Shown here piece by piece: positions 1-7,220 of a DNA stretch of 64,000 bases (position 1 is the stretch's first letter; each line of letters opens with the position of its first letter). Source of the stretch: an uncultured Clostridia bacterium. GTDB lineage: Bacteria > Bacillota > Clostridia > UBA1381. Under the pieces are notes generated by a model. The model ran no database searches, had not been told where the DNA came from, and saw only the letters and a list, made by a program, of their open reading frames with translations. Position numbers and translations under genes: made by a program. The DNA is taken from positions 62,001 through 126,000 of the forward strand of contig CAKSUM010000004.1 in NCBI GenBank assembly GCA_934501535.1. The letters run 5' to 3'.

Positions 1-572
1 GTGCGGACATCGCCGGGGTAGTCAACGCCCCATGCGATATTCAAAAGGCTTTCGCGCGTGTATACCCTGCCGGGATTTTTTATAAACAAATCAAGCAGGT
101 CAAATTCCTTTCCGGTAAGCTCGACCGACCTGTCCTTTACGGTAACGCGGCGCAGATTGTAGTCAAGCTTAATATCGCCGGAGACCACGATTTCGCTGCC
201 GTTTTTCGGTGACGGGTGCACGCGGCGCAGAATTGCTTTTATGCGCGATGTGACCTCGCGGATATTGAACGGCTTGGTGATGTAATCGTCCGCGCCGTAT
301 TCAAGACCGAGAATTTTGTCAATATCCTCACTGCGCGCCGTCAGCATGATTATCGGCACATCGGAGAATGAGCGTATCGTGCGGCACACGGTAAGTCCGT
401 CCATTTTGGGCAGCATTACGTCCAGGAGAATGAGGTTTATGCTGCCGTCATGCGCCAGCCGAACGGCTTCCTCGCCGTCATACGCCGCCGCAACCTGATA
501 CCCATCCTGCTCAAGGTTGTATTTTAAACCCTTCACAATCAGCTTTTCATCGTCTACAACAAGTATTTTCAT
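1..572 (-). CDS. OmpR-family response regulator (3' end outside window)
   Basis: The N-terminal receiver domain starts MKILVVDDE, carries the acidic pocket (D7, D8), the phospho-acceptor D51 in the LLDVMLP motif, and the ITKPF lysine near residue 100. The winged-helix DNA-binding domain follows (KLDYNLRR, ELTGKEFDLL, GRVYTRESLL). Reading continues past base 1, so the last residues are missing. The start is the ATG at 570-572, preceded by an AAGGAGAGG ribosome binding site. A two-component transcription factor of the PhoB/WalR type is certain as a family. The partner kinase is not in the window, so the signal is unknown; it would be expected downstream, beyond base 1. Confidence 0.93.
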   Translation of the reverse strand, partial: MKILVVDDEKLIVKGLKYNLEQDGYQVAAAYDGEEAVRLAHDGSINLILLDVMLPKMDGLTVCRTIRSFSDVPIIMLTARSEDIDKILGLEYGADDYITKPFNIREVTSRIKAILRRVHPSPKNGSEIVVSGDIKLDYNLRRVTVKDRSVELTGKEFDLLDLFIKNPGRVYTRESLLNIAWGVDYPGDVR

Positions 573-589
573 TTTATTATACCTCTCCT

Positions 590-1024
590 TTAATCGACGG
601 TAATGCGTGATTTTATTTTCTCGAATTTCTTGTCGCCTATTCCGTTGACTTTCATAATGTCCTGTATTGTTTCAAACGGACCGTGCTCGGTGCGGTAAGT
701 GATTATGCGCTGAGCCATTTTGTCGCCGATACCGTCGAGCAGGACAAGAGTTTCCTTCGGAGCGGTATTTATGTTAATCATGTCCCCGGAGGTTTCAGCC
801 GTGTTGCCGGAGGTTTCCGACGTATCCGCAGAACTCTCCGCATCGTCCGTTGCCGTTTCGGGAGTGCTTGCCTCTGTCTGATACACAGCCTCGGGAGTCG
901 GCGCGAGGGCGGTGGAATATCTGGCAATAATGCCGCCGGAGGCATGCACATCGCGCAGGACTATTCCCAAAGCGAACATGAATACAATTACAAGCAGCCA
1001 ATCGGTACGATGTAATTTTTCCAT
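590..1024 (-). CDS. ComEA-like helix-hairpin-helix DNA-binding membrane protein
   Basis: 144 residues. A transmembrane segment (about residues 8-25) is followed by an Ala/Thr/Ser/Glu-rich linker (about 30-80) and a C-terminal ComEA-type helix-hairpin-helix pair: ININTAPKETLVLLDGIG and, near the end, VNGIGDKKFEKI. In ComEA proteins this domain binds incoming double-stranded DNA at the cell surface during transformation. The usual SLBB domain between the membrane anchor and the HhH domain is absent and is replaced by the low-complexity linker. It lies upstream of the response regulator gene on the same strand, 17 bases apart, so the two may be cotranscribed. A competence role is inferred from family only, since no comEC or comF is visible. 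Confidence 0.8.
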   Translation of the reverse strand: MEKLHRTDWLLVIVFMFALGIVLRDVHASGGIIARYSTALAPTPEAVYQTEASTPETATDDAESSADTSETSGNTAETSGDMININTAPKETLVLLDGIGDKMAQRIITYRTEHGPFETIQDIMKVNGIGDKKFEKIKSRITVD

Positions 1025-1111
1025 CTAAATCACCCTATGTAAAAAAAGTTTTTCGCTACTGTAATTATATCACATATTATTCGGTTTTCATAGCTTTTTT
1101 TAACAATTTTC

Positions 1112-1140
1112 TTGCAAAATCGTAAAAATTTATGTATAAT
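1112..1140 (+). promoter_or_regulatory. Sigma-A-type promoter for the DacF-like gene
   Basis: TTGCAA (1112-1117) and TATAAT (1135-1140) are separated by 17 bases. A G/C-rich hairpin with TTTTGCC/GGCAAAA arms lies in the presumed leader (about 1179-1201). Confidence 0.7.
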
Positions 1141-1239
1141 TAAATTATAAGCAATAAGTTTTTATTAAAAATAATAGTTTTGCCCCGCCCTGCGGCAAAA
1201 ATTTAAAAATAACAGGGGCAGAAAGGTAATGATACAGTT

Positions 1240-2820
1240 ATGAAAAAGCACCTTCTTGCAACAGCGCTGCTTGCGGCGGTGATGGCATTTAATACGGCGG
1301 CATGGGCTGCACCGGCGCAAAGTCCGTCGGCGTCACCCAAGACTGCGGCGCAAAGCCCGTCCGCGTCACCGAAAACATCGGAAAAACCCAAATCTTCGGC
1401 AAAACCGTCGGCGTCGCCGAAAACATCGGAAAAACCCAAATCTTCGGCAAAGCCGTCCGCGTCACCGAAATCGTCGGAAAAACCGTCCGCGTCCCCCGAG
1501 CCGTCGGCGTCGCCGGAGCCGAAAAAGGCGGAATTTCCCGTGCCGCGCGCAGACGCCGCAATCGTTATGGACGCAAATTCGGGCGATGTGATTTATGCGC
1601 TCAATGCGGATAACAAGATGTACCCTGCCGGACTTTCCAATATAATGACCGCGGTTATCGCGCTTGAGAATGCCAATCTTGCCGACAGCTGCACCGTCAC
1701 GGAGGAGGCGCTCTCGGGCATAACCTATAATCAGCCGCAGCTGGGCGTTAAGGCAGGCGAAAGCTACACGGTGGAGGAGCTTTTGCACGCGATTATATTA
1801 AATTCATGCAATGACGCGGCGAATGTGCTTGCAATTTCGGTTTCGGGGAGCATAGACGCGTTTGTGCAGAAAATGAACGATAAGGCGGCGGAGCTTGGAC
1901 TCAGCGGAACGCATTTTGCCAACGCGAACGGCTATCAAGACGAAAATCATTATACAACCGCATCGGATATGGCATATCTGGCGGCGTACGCGATGAACAA
2001 CACCTCGTTTGCAAAGATAGCGGCGACGCAGAAATATGTTTTTCCGCCCACGCAGGCGCGCAGCAAGCAGAAAACGATTTTGAGCACAAATCACCTTGTG
2101 AGCAGATATAAATATCCGTATTATTACTATGCGAACGCGACGGGAATTAAGTCGGGAAACAGCAGCGAGGCGGGATATTGCCTTGCGGCATCGGCGGTGA
2201 AGGGCAAGCTGAACGTAATCAGCGTTGTCATGGGGTGTCAGAATACGTCCGCGAAGGAGGGCGCGTATTCCTTTATCGATACCGCGTCGATGTTTGACTA
2301 TGTGTTTGAAAATTACCAGTCGGTGCTTCTTTCCAAAAAAGGCGATGTTCTGTACGATACAAAGGTTGCCGAGGCGAAAAATTCCACGCGCCTGGCGCTG
2401 ACGGTCGAAGACGATGTGTATATCACGCTGAAAAATACCGCCGACCCGGAAATTATTACGAACGAGGTCAAGCTTGTGCAGGAGGCGAAAGCGCCGGTGG
2501 CACAGGGCGATTACTTCGGCACGGTTACTTATTCATATAACGGAAAGGCGCTCAAAACGGTAAATCTCGTTGCCGCGAATGAGGTCAAGCGTGACTTTTT
2601 CCTGCACATAATAAACAGTATTCTGCATTTTATATTCAATCCGATTGTGCTGATAATAATAATTTTGCTGGTGGCTTTTTGGGTGCGCATGCGCATTATA
2701 CGCAACCGCAAACGCCGCAAGCGTCACAGCAAAATGGTGTCATACAGCGGAAAAACCGGTGTGAAATCCGAACGCGGCAGCGTGTCGCGCAGCCGGGATT
2801 ATTACCGCAGAAGGCGATAA
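1240..2820 (+). CDS. DacF-like D-Ala-D-Ala carboxypeptidase homologue (S11) lacking the SxxK motif
   Basis: 526 residues: signal peptide (1-24), a Ser/Pro/Lys-rich tandem repeat linker (about 25-95), a peptidase S11 domain (about 100-370), a C-terminal beta domain, a transmembrane helix (about 465-487) and an Arg/Lys-rich cytoplasmic tail. In active S11 enzymes the nucleophile sits in PAS-x-x-K. Here the aligned stretch reads PAGLSN (residues 129-134), so the catalytic serine and lysine are both replaced. The other two motifs remain: S189-C-N191 for SxN and K304-S-G306 for KTG. The protein therefore probably binds peptidoglycan or a partner rather than trimming stem peptides; this is inference. 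The C-terminal transmembrane anchor replaces the usual amphipathic helix. The start is preceded by AAAGG, somewhat distant; a five-codon reading frame (ATG at 1228) overlaps the start. Confidence 0.85.
   Translation: MKKHLLATALLAAVMAFNTAAWAAPAQSPSASPKTAAQSPSASPKTSEKPKSSAKPSASPKTSEKPKSSAKPSASPKSSEKPSASPEPSASPEPKKAEFPVPRADAAIVMDANSGDVIYALNADNKMYPAGLSNIMTAVIALENANLADSCTVTEEALSGITYNQPQLGVKAGESYTVEELLHAIILNSCNDAANVLAISVSGSIDAFVQKMNDKAAELGLSGTHFANANGYQDENHYTTASDMAYLAAYAMNNTSFAKIAATQKYVFPPTQARSKQKTILSTNHLVSRYKYPYYYYANATGIKSGNSSEAGYCLAASAVKGKLNVISVVMGCQNTSAKEGAYSFIDTASMFDYVFENYQSVLLSKKGDVLYDTKVAEAKNSTRLALTVEDDVYITLKNTADPEIITNEVKLVQEAKAPVAQGDYFGTVTYSYNGKALKTVNLVAANEVKRDFFLHIINSILHFIFNPIVLIIIILLVAFWVRMRIIRNRKRRKRHSKMVSYSGKTGVKSERGSVSRSRDYYRRRR
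1318..1515 (+). repeat. In-frame tandem repeats encoding a Ser/Pro/Lys linker
   Basis: Repeated blocks coding SASPKTSEKPKSSAKP-type peptides lie just after the signal peptide. Near-identical copies sit at about 1366-1410 and 1411-1460. Such blocks often vary in copy number between strains. Confidence 0.75.
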
Positions 2821-2842
2821 TCGGAATTAAACGCCGGGTGTC

Positions 2843-2935
2843 GGACGAAAATATGTAAACCGAATTAAACATCGGTTAACGGACGAAAATATGTAAACCG
2901 AATTAAACATCGGTTAACGGTTGAAAATACGTAAA
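2843..2935. repeat. Perfect 38-bp tandem duplication with inner hairpin
   Basis: Bases 2843-2880 and 2881-2918 are identical, and a partial third copy follows to about 2935. A degenerate half copy precedes at 2822-2840. Each unit contains the inverted repeat AACCGA/TCGGTT. It lies between the DacF-like gene and its terminator; no coding potential is seen. Confidence 0.85.
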
Positions 2936-2940
2936 AAATA

Positions 2941-2978
2941 AGCGCCCCTGCCGCACTTTCGCGGCAAGGGCGCTTTTT
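2941..2978 (+). terminator. Rho-independent terminator after the DacF-like gene
   Basis: Arms AGCGCCCCTGCCGC and GCGGCAAGGGCGCT around a six-base loop are followed by TTTTT. A-rich sequence on the other side could make it work for the convergent AraC gene too. Confidence 0.85.
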
Positions 2979-3067
2979 AAATTCTGTCGGTCATGGGCAC
3001 GGCATTTGTCTGCGCTCTTTTTGGCGGCACGCTCCGCACCGCGCCCGACGGAAATACATTCGGCTGT

Positions 3068-3883
3068 TTAATGACTGTCCGGCACCGGCTGTTTCATAAA
3101 ATCGCGCGGAGCGGTGCCCATATGCTTTTTAAATACCCTCGAAAAATATAAAGGGTCACGGTAGCCGCACATCAGCGCAATATCCGAAACGCTGCGAAGT
3201 CCCTGCTGCATAAGTTCACAGGCGTGTTGCAGGCGTATCGTGGTGATGTATTCCGAAACGCCGCATTTAAATCCCTTGCGGAAAACGCCCGAGATATATT
3301 TTTCGCTGTACAGCAGTCCGCGGCTGATTTTGCGCAATGACAAATCCGGTGCGGAATAGTTTTCGTCGATGTATTTTTTTATTTTCAGCACCGTATTGGA
3401 GTCATTTTTTTTATCTTCGGCGGCAATGCGCTCGCCCAGCACCGAAAACATATATAATAAGACGCTTTCGCTGCGCAGGTCGGAAAACGCGTCGGACAGA
3501 CCGATTGACTTTTTCCACAGCGTTTCGATTTCTCCCATACCGTGAAAAACGCAGTTTGACGGACTGATTTTCAGCTTATCCGCAATCATGTTGGCGCGCA
3601 CGCCGATAAAGCTGATATACATAAACTCAAAATCGTCGGTTGTTTCAAGCGAGAACGGAACTGACGGAAAATTGAAAAAAACATCATTTTTGTCAAGCGC
3701 GTATTCGTTTGAATACATAAAAAGCCTGCCTCTGCCCGACGTCACCAGCGCGGCGCGGTACACCGATATACGCTTGGGGTATTCCTCCGCGAAATTCTGC
3801 GTTTCATATACAAAATTTATTATGTTTATTCCGCCGGGGTCGCTGTTCTGCGGAATAAAACGGCATATGTTTTCCGTATACAT
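3068..3883 (-). CDS. AraC-family transcriptional regulator
   Basis: 271 residues. The N-terminal half (about 20-140) is a cupin-like ligand-sensing domain of the AraC type. The C-terminal half (about 165-265) holds two helix-turn-helix motifs, ending in the family signature around CGYRDPLYFSRVFKKHMG. The ATG start has a GAGGTGA site upstream. It is divergent from the oxidoreductase/transporter/galactosidase genes at 4027-7017, sharing a 143-bp promoter region, and so is the likely sugar-responsive regulator of that cluster (inferred from context). The ligand is unknown. Confidence 0.9.
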   Translation of the reverse strand: MYTENICRFIPQNSDPGGINIINFVYETQNFAEEYPKRISVYRAALVTSGRGRLFMYSNEYALDKNDVFFNFPSVPFSLETTDDFEFMYISFIGVRANMIADKLKISPSNCVFHGMGEIETLWKKSIGLSDAFSDLRSESVLLYMFSVLGERIAAEDKKNDSNTVLKIKKYIDENYSAPDLSLRKISRGLLYSEKYISGVFRKGFKCGVSEYITTIRLQHACELMQQGLRSVSDIALMCGYRDPLYFSRVFKKHMGTAPRDFMKQPVPDSH

Positions 3884-3974
3884 TCTGCTGTCACCTCATG
3901 TTCAGTATAAGGCATGCGGCGCAAAATGTCAATGAAAATGTGACGAATTTCCATATTTATATTGATAATTTCCA

Positions 3975-4003
3975 TTTACACCCCATAAAAAGCATGATAT
4001 ACT
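3975..4003 (+). promoter_or_regulatory. Promoter of the oxidoreductase operon
   Basis: TTTACA (3975-3980) and TATACT (3998-4003) with 17-base spacing; a weaker -35 box fits control by an AraC-type activator. Confidence 0.6.
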
Positions 4004-4026
4004 ATGGGCAAAGGGAGGAATTGAAC

Positions 4027-5325
4027 ATGAAGAAAATAAAAGTGGGAGTTCTGGGCGGATTTCGCGGAACGAGCATGATAAACTACTGTAAAGCGGCGGA
4101 TAATGCGGAAATTGTCGCAATATGCGATAATCAGCCCGCCGTGATTGAGGCGCAGAAAAAGAATTTAAAGGGCTGCAGCGTTACCTTTTATGATGATTTT
4201 AACGAATTTATAAAGCATGACATGGACGCGGTGGTTCTGGCGAATTATGCACATCAGCACGCGCCGTTTGCGATTGCGGCGCTCAATGCCGGAAAGCATG
4301 TATTTTCGGAGGTTCTGCCGGTACAGACCTTAAAAGAGGCGGTTGAGCTGACCGAGGCGGTCGAGAAAACGGGCATGACCTACGCATATGCGGAGAATTA
4401 CTGCTATATGCCGGCGACGGCGGAGATGAAGCGGCTGTACGGTCTGGGGAAAATAGGCGAATTTGAGTACGGCGAGTGCGAGTATATCCATAATACGTCG
4501 CCGATTTGGGCGAGCATCACCTACGGCGAGCGTGACCATTGGCGCAACCGCATGTATTCGACATTTTACTGCACACATTCGCTCGGCCCGATTATTCATG
4601 CGACGGGACTGAGACCGGTGAAGGTCACGGGCTTTGAATCGACCAAGAATGAGCGGCGGCTGAGCGAGGGGGCTAAGGGCGGACAGTTCGGCATAGAAAT
4701 GGTCACGCTTGAAAACGGCGGAATTGTAAAGAGCGTTCACGGCGGATTGTATAAATATTCGGTGTGGTACAGTATGTACGGAAATAAGGGGCGCATGGAA
4801 TCCGCGCGCGAGGACGCGTGGGTGGACAGCATACAGCGGCTGTATGTCAACTGTGACGAGTATCCGGGCGAATACCGCGACCGTCCGATTGAAAACTATA
4901 AGCCGGTGCGCGATTATGATGATAAGTGCAGGGAGTTCGGGCACGGCGGCTCGGATTTTTACAGCATGTATAATTTTGTTCAGAAGCTTTTGGGCGATGA
5001 GTCGGCGGATATTATCGATGTTTACGAGGCGCTGGATATGTCCCTGCCGGGACTGTTTGCGTATCGGTCAATTCTTGACGGCGGAAAGTCTATGGATATT
5101 CCGAATTTCCGGAATAAGAGCGAGCGCGAAAAATGGCGCAGCGACACCGCCTGTACCGATCCGGAGGTTGCCGGGGACATGCTGCTGCCGACATCGGTTT
5201 CGGGAACGCCGGAAATTGACGATAAGGTGTATAAGGCTATGTATGATAAGTGGCAGGCGGATTTAAAAAGCAACAGCGGACATACTCATGCGGTGCTCGG
5301 CGTGGATATGACGGGGGATAAGTGA
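4027..5325 (+). CDS. Gfo/Idh/MocA-family oxidoreductase
   Basis: 432 residues. The N-terminal Rossmann fold opens KVGVLGGFRGTSM, a variant of the NAD(P)-binding glycine motif, followed by the acidic residue in AICDN that binds the ribose. The middle has the HVFSEVLP-type turn seen as EKP in the family, and the C-terminal alpha/beta domain follows. These enzymes oxidise or isomerise sugars, inositols or related polyols with NAD(P). I chose the ATG at 4027 because AGGGAGGA lies just upstream; an upstream extension of the frame has no such site. The stop overlaps the start of the transporter gene. The substrate is unknown, but an AraC regulator, a transporter and a galactosidase remnant point to carbohydrate use. 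Confidence 0.88.
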   Translation: MKKIKVGVLGGFRGTSMINYCKAADNAEIVAICDNQPAVIEAQKKNLKGCSVTFYDDFNEFIKHDMDAVVLANYAHQHAPFAIAALNAGKHVFSEVLPVQTLKEAVELTEAVEKTGMTYAYAENYCYMPATAEMKRLYGLGKIGEFEYGECEYIHNTSPIWASITYGERDHWRNRMYSTFYCTHSLGPIIHATGLRPVKVTGFESTKNERRLSEGAKGGQFGIEMVTLENGGIVKSVHGGLYKYSVWYSMYGNKGRMESAREDAWVDSIQRLYVNCDEYPGEYRDRPIENYKPVRDYDDKCREFGHGGSDFYSMYNFVQKLLGDESADIIDVYEALDMSLPGLFAYRSILDGGKSMDIPNFRNKSEREKWRSDTACTDPEVAGDMLLPTSVSGTPEIDDKVYKAMYDKWQADLKSNSGHTHAVLGVDMTGDK

Positions 5326-6167
5326 TGTATTATGCCCTGCTTGCTGCGGCGAGCGCGATGTTTGCCGCGCAGTTTATGTTTAATCAGAAATTCCGTGAGG
5401 AGTGCGGTTCGGACCTTACGGCGTCGCTGCTTTTTACGGTATATACATCGCTGTTCGGATTTGCCGCAATGTTTGCGTCGGGGGGATTCAGGCTCCGTAT
5501 ATCGTTATTTTCGCTGCTCATGGCGGCGGCATGCGCGATTGTGAACATTCTTTACAGCTATATGAGCATAAAGGCGTTTTCAAGGATAAATTTGTCGGTT
5601 TATTCGGTGTTCGCCATGCTCGGGGGCATGCTGCTGCCGTTTCTGTACGGCGTGATATTTTGCGCAGAGAGCCTGACCGTCGGAAAAGTGCTGTGCTGCG
5701 TAATGATAACCGCGTCGCTGCTGCTCACCGTCACGGGCGGCAGCGGAGGCGGAGGAAGATTTTATTACATATCGGTATTTCTGCTTAACGGACTTACGGG
5801 GGTTTTGTCGGCAATTCACCAGGCAAACCCGAACGCGGTCGGGAGCGTGGATTTCATGGCACTCAATAAGGTTGTGACGCTGATTGCATGCGGTTTTGTA
5901 TGGATACTGACCGGGCGGCGCGGCATACGCATAAACCGCCGTGCCGGAGCATGCACGGTCTTTGCGGCGCTGCTGAGCAGCTTCGGGAACCTGTTTACGC
6001 TCATTTCGCTTAAGCATATACCTGCATCGGTGCAGTACCCCGTCATCACGGGAGGGGTTATAACGCTGTCGCTGATAATAAGCGTGATAAGGCATGAAAA
6101 TGTCACGTTCCGCGATTATCTGTCGGCTGCCGGCGCGTGCGCCGCTTCGGTGCTGATAATACTGTAA
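5325..6167 (+). CDS. DMT-superfamily (EamA-like) transporter
   Basis: 280 residues, almost wholly hydrophobic, with about ten predicted transmembrane helices, as in drug/metabolite transporters. The ATG at 5325 overlaps the previous stop codon (TGATG) and has GGGGG seven bases upstream; a GTG at 5322 is the alternative start. Translational coupling with the oxidoreductase suggests that the transporter moves its substrate or product. A Ser/Gly-rich hydrophilic loop sits near the middle (about residues 140-150). Substrate and direction cannot be told from sequence. Confidence 0.82.
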   Translation: MYYALLAAASAMFAAQFMFNQKFREECGSDLTASLLFTVYTSLFGFAAMFASGGFRLRISLFSLLMAAACAIVNILYSYMSIKAFSRINLSVYSVFAMLGGMLLPFLYGVIFCAESLTVGKVLCCVMITASLLLTVTGGSGGGGRFYYISVFLLNGLTGVLSAIHQANPNAVGSVDFMALNKVVTLIACGFVWILTGRRGIRINRRAGACTVFAALLSSFGNLFTLISLKHIPASVQYPVITGGVITLSLIISVIRHENVTFRDYLSAAGACAASVLIIL

Positions 6168-6177
6168 ATTCGGGGAT

Positions 6178-7017
6178 ATGAAAAAACTTGCCGATGAAAT
6201 AAAAAGCATGGATATTCACCCGGGAATTTGGCTGCGGCCGCTGCTGACGGCGGAATTTGTCCCCGACGAGTATTATATTAAGGCGGCGGACGGCGGAAAA
6301 TTATCCGATGAATACATACTTAAGAATAATCTTTACCGCACCATGGATCCGTCCGAGCCGTTCGTTCTGGCGAAAATTGCGGAGGACGTGAAAACGCTTG
6401 CCGATTGGGGATATGAGCTGATAAAGTTTGATTTCACAACGCTTGACCTTATGCACCGCCCGGGCTCTGCGTGGGGTGAGGATTTCACCGACGGGGGCTG
6501 GACATTCGGGGATAAGTCAAAAATCACCGCACAAATTCTGAAAAATATGTATAAAACCATACGCGAGGCGGCAGGCGAAAACGCAATAGTTATCGGCTGC
6601 AACACGATAGGACATCTTGGAACGGGATATTTTGAAATGCAGCGAACCGGCGGAGATACCAGCGGTGACGAATGGGACAGAACGCGGAGAATGGGCGTAA
6701 ATACGCTGGCTTTCCGCATGCCGCAGCACGGAATTTTTTATGACATTGACGCGGACTGCGTGGGAATAACGAAAAACATCACATGGCAGCAAAACCGCGA
6801 ATGGCTGCGGCTGCTGTCCGTTTCGGGAACGCCGCTGTTTGTGTCGGTGGCGGAGGACGCATATAATGACGAGGTAAAGGCGGCGCTTGCCGAGGCGTTT
6901 GAAAAGGCGGAAAAAAATACCGTTCCGGCGCGTCCTGCCGATTGGTTCGATACAAAAATTCCGGCGCGGTGGGAAACGGCGTTCGGCGAATATAAATTTA
7001 ACTGGCATTTGGAATAA
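6178..7017 (+). pseudogene. 5'-truncated GH36-like alpha-galactosidase
   Basis: 279 codons. The sequence begins at the point where GH36/melibiase enzymes read roughly 'LKPLADKIKSLGMKFGLWFEP' (here MKKLADEIKSMDIHPGIWL). Everything N-terminal of this, the beta-sandwich domain and the first barrel strands, is missing, so it is well under half of a normal 550-750-residue enzyme. The presumed nucleophile (KFDF) and acid/base region (GGDTSGDEW) are still present. It starts only 10 bases after the transporter stop, with a weak GGGGA site, as if a deletion had joined the two genes. The frame is open and not otherwise damaged, so it might be a recent remnant or a translated barrel fragment; I favour remnant. 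Confidence 0.65.
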
Positions 7018-7026
7018 GGCAATATA

Positions 7027-7062
7027 AAAAGCGCGCAGACCGCAAATCTGTGCGCTTTTCTT
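7027..7062 (+). terminator. Terminator after the galactosidase remnant
   Basis: A 13-bp stem, AAAAGCGCGCAGA with TCTGTGCGCTTTT (one G-U), and a seven-base loop, followed by CTTGT. Confidence 0.75.
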
Positions 7063-7072
7063 GTATAAAGAA

Positions 7073-7150
7073 AACCACGCGATAGTCGCGTGGTTCAAAA
7101 AAGGTTAACCGATGAATAAATATCCACCCGCAATACGGGTGGAATTTATT
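7073..7150. repeat. Pair of strong palindromes in an intergenic region
   Basis: The first is a perfect 10-bp hairpin with a three-base loop (AACCACGCGA-TAG-TCGCGTGGTT, 7073-7095). The second has 15-bp arms with a single bulge (7115-7130 and 7136-7150), containing CCACCCG/CGGGTGG. The two-hairpin layout resembles ends of IS200/IS605-type elements or a small non-autonomous element, but no transposase lies between them. Confidence 0.6.
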
Positions 7151-7220
7151 GTTACTCAGCAAAAAATCGTCATGCTGTCGGAACTGATAACATTAATTGC
7201 CCGGTTCCGAACGGAAATTT

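Noticed and set aside
3898..4026. Longer N-terminus for the Gfo/Idh/MocA oxidoreductase
   Set aside because: The extension runs through the promoter and ribosome binding site and resembles no part of the family.
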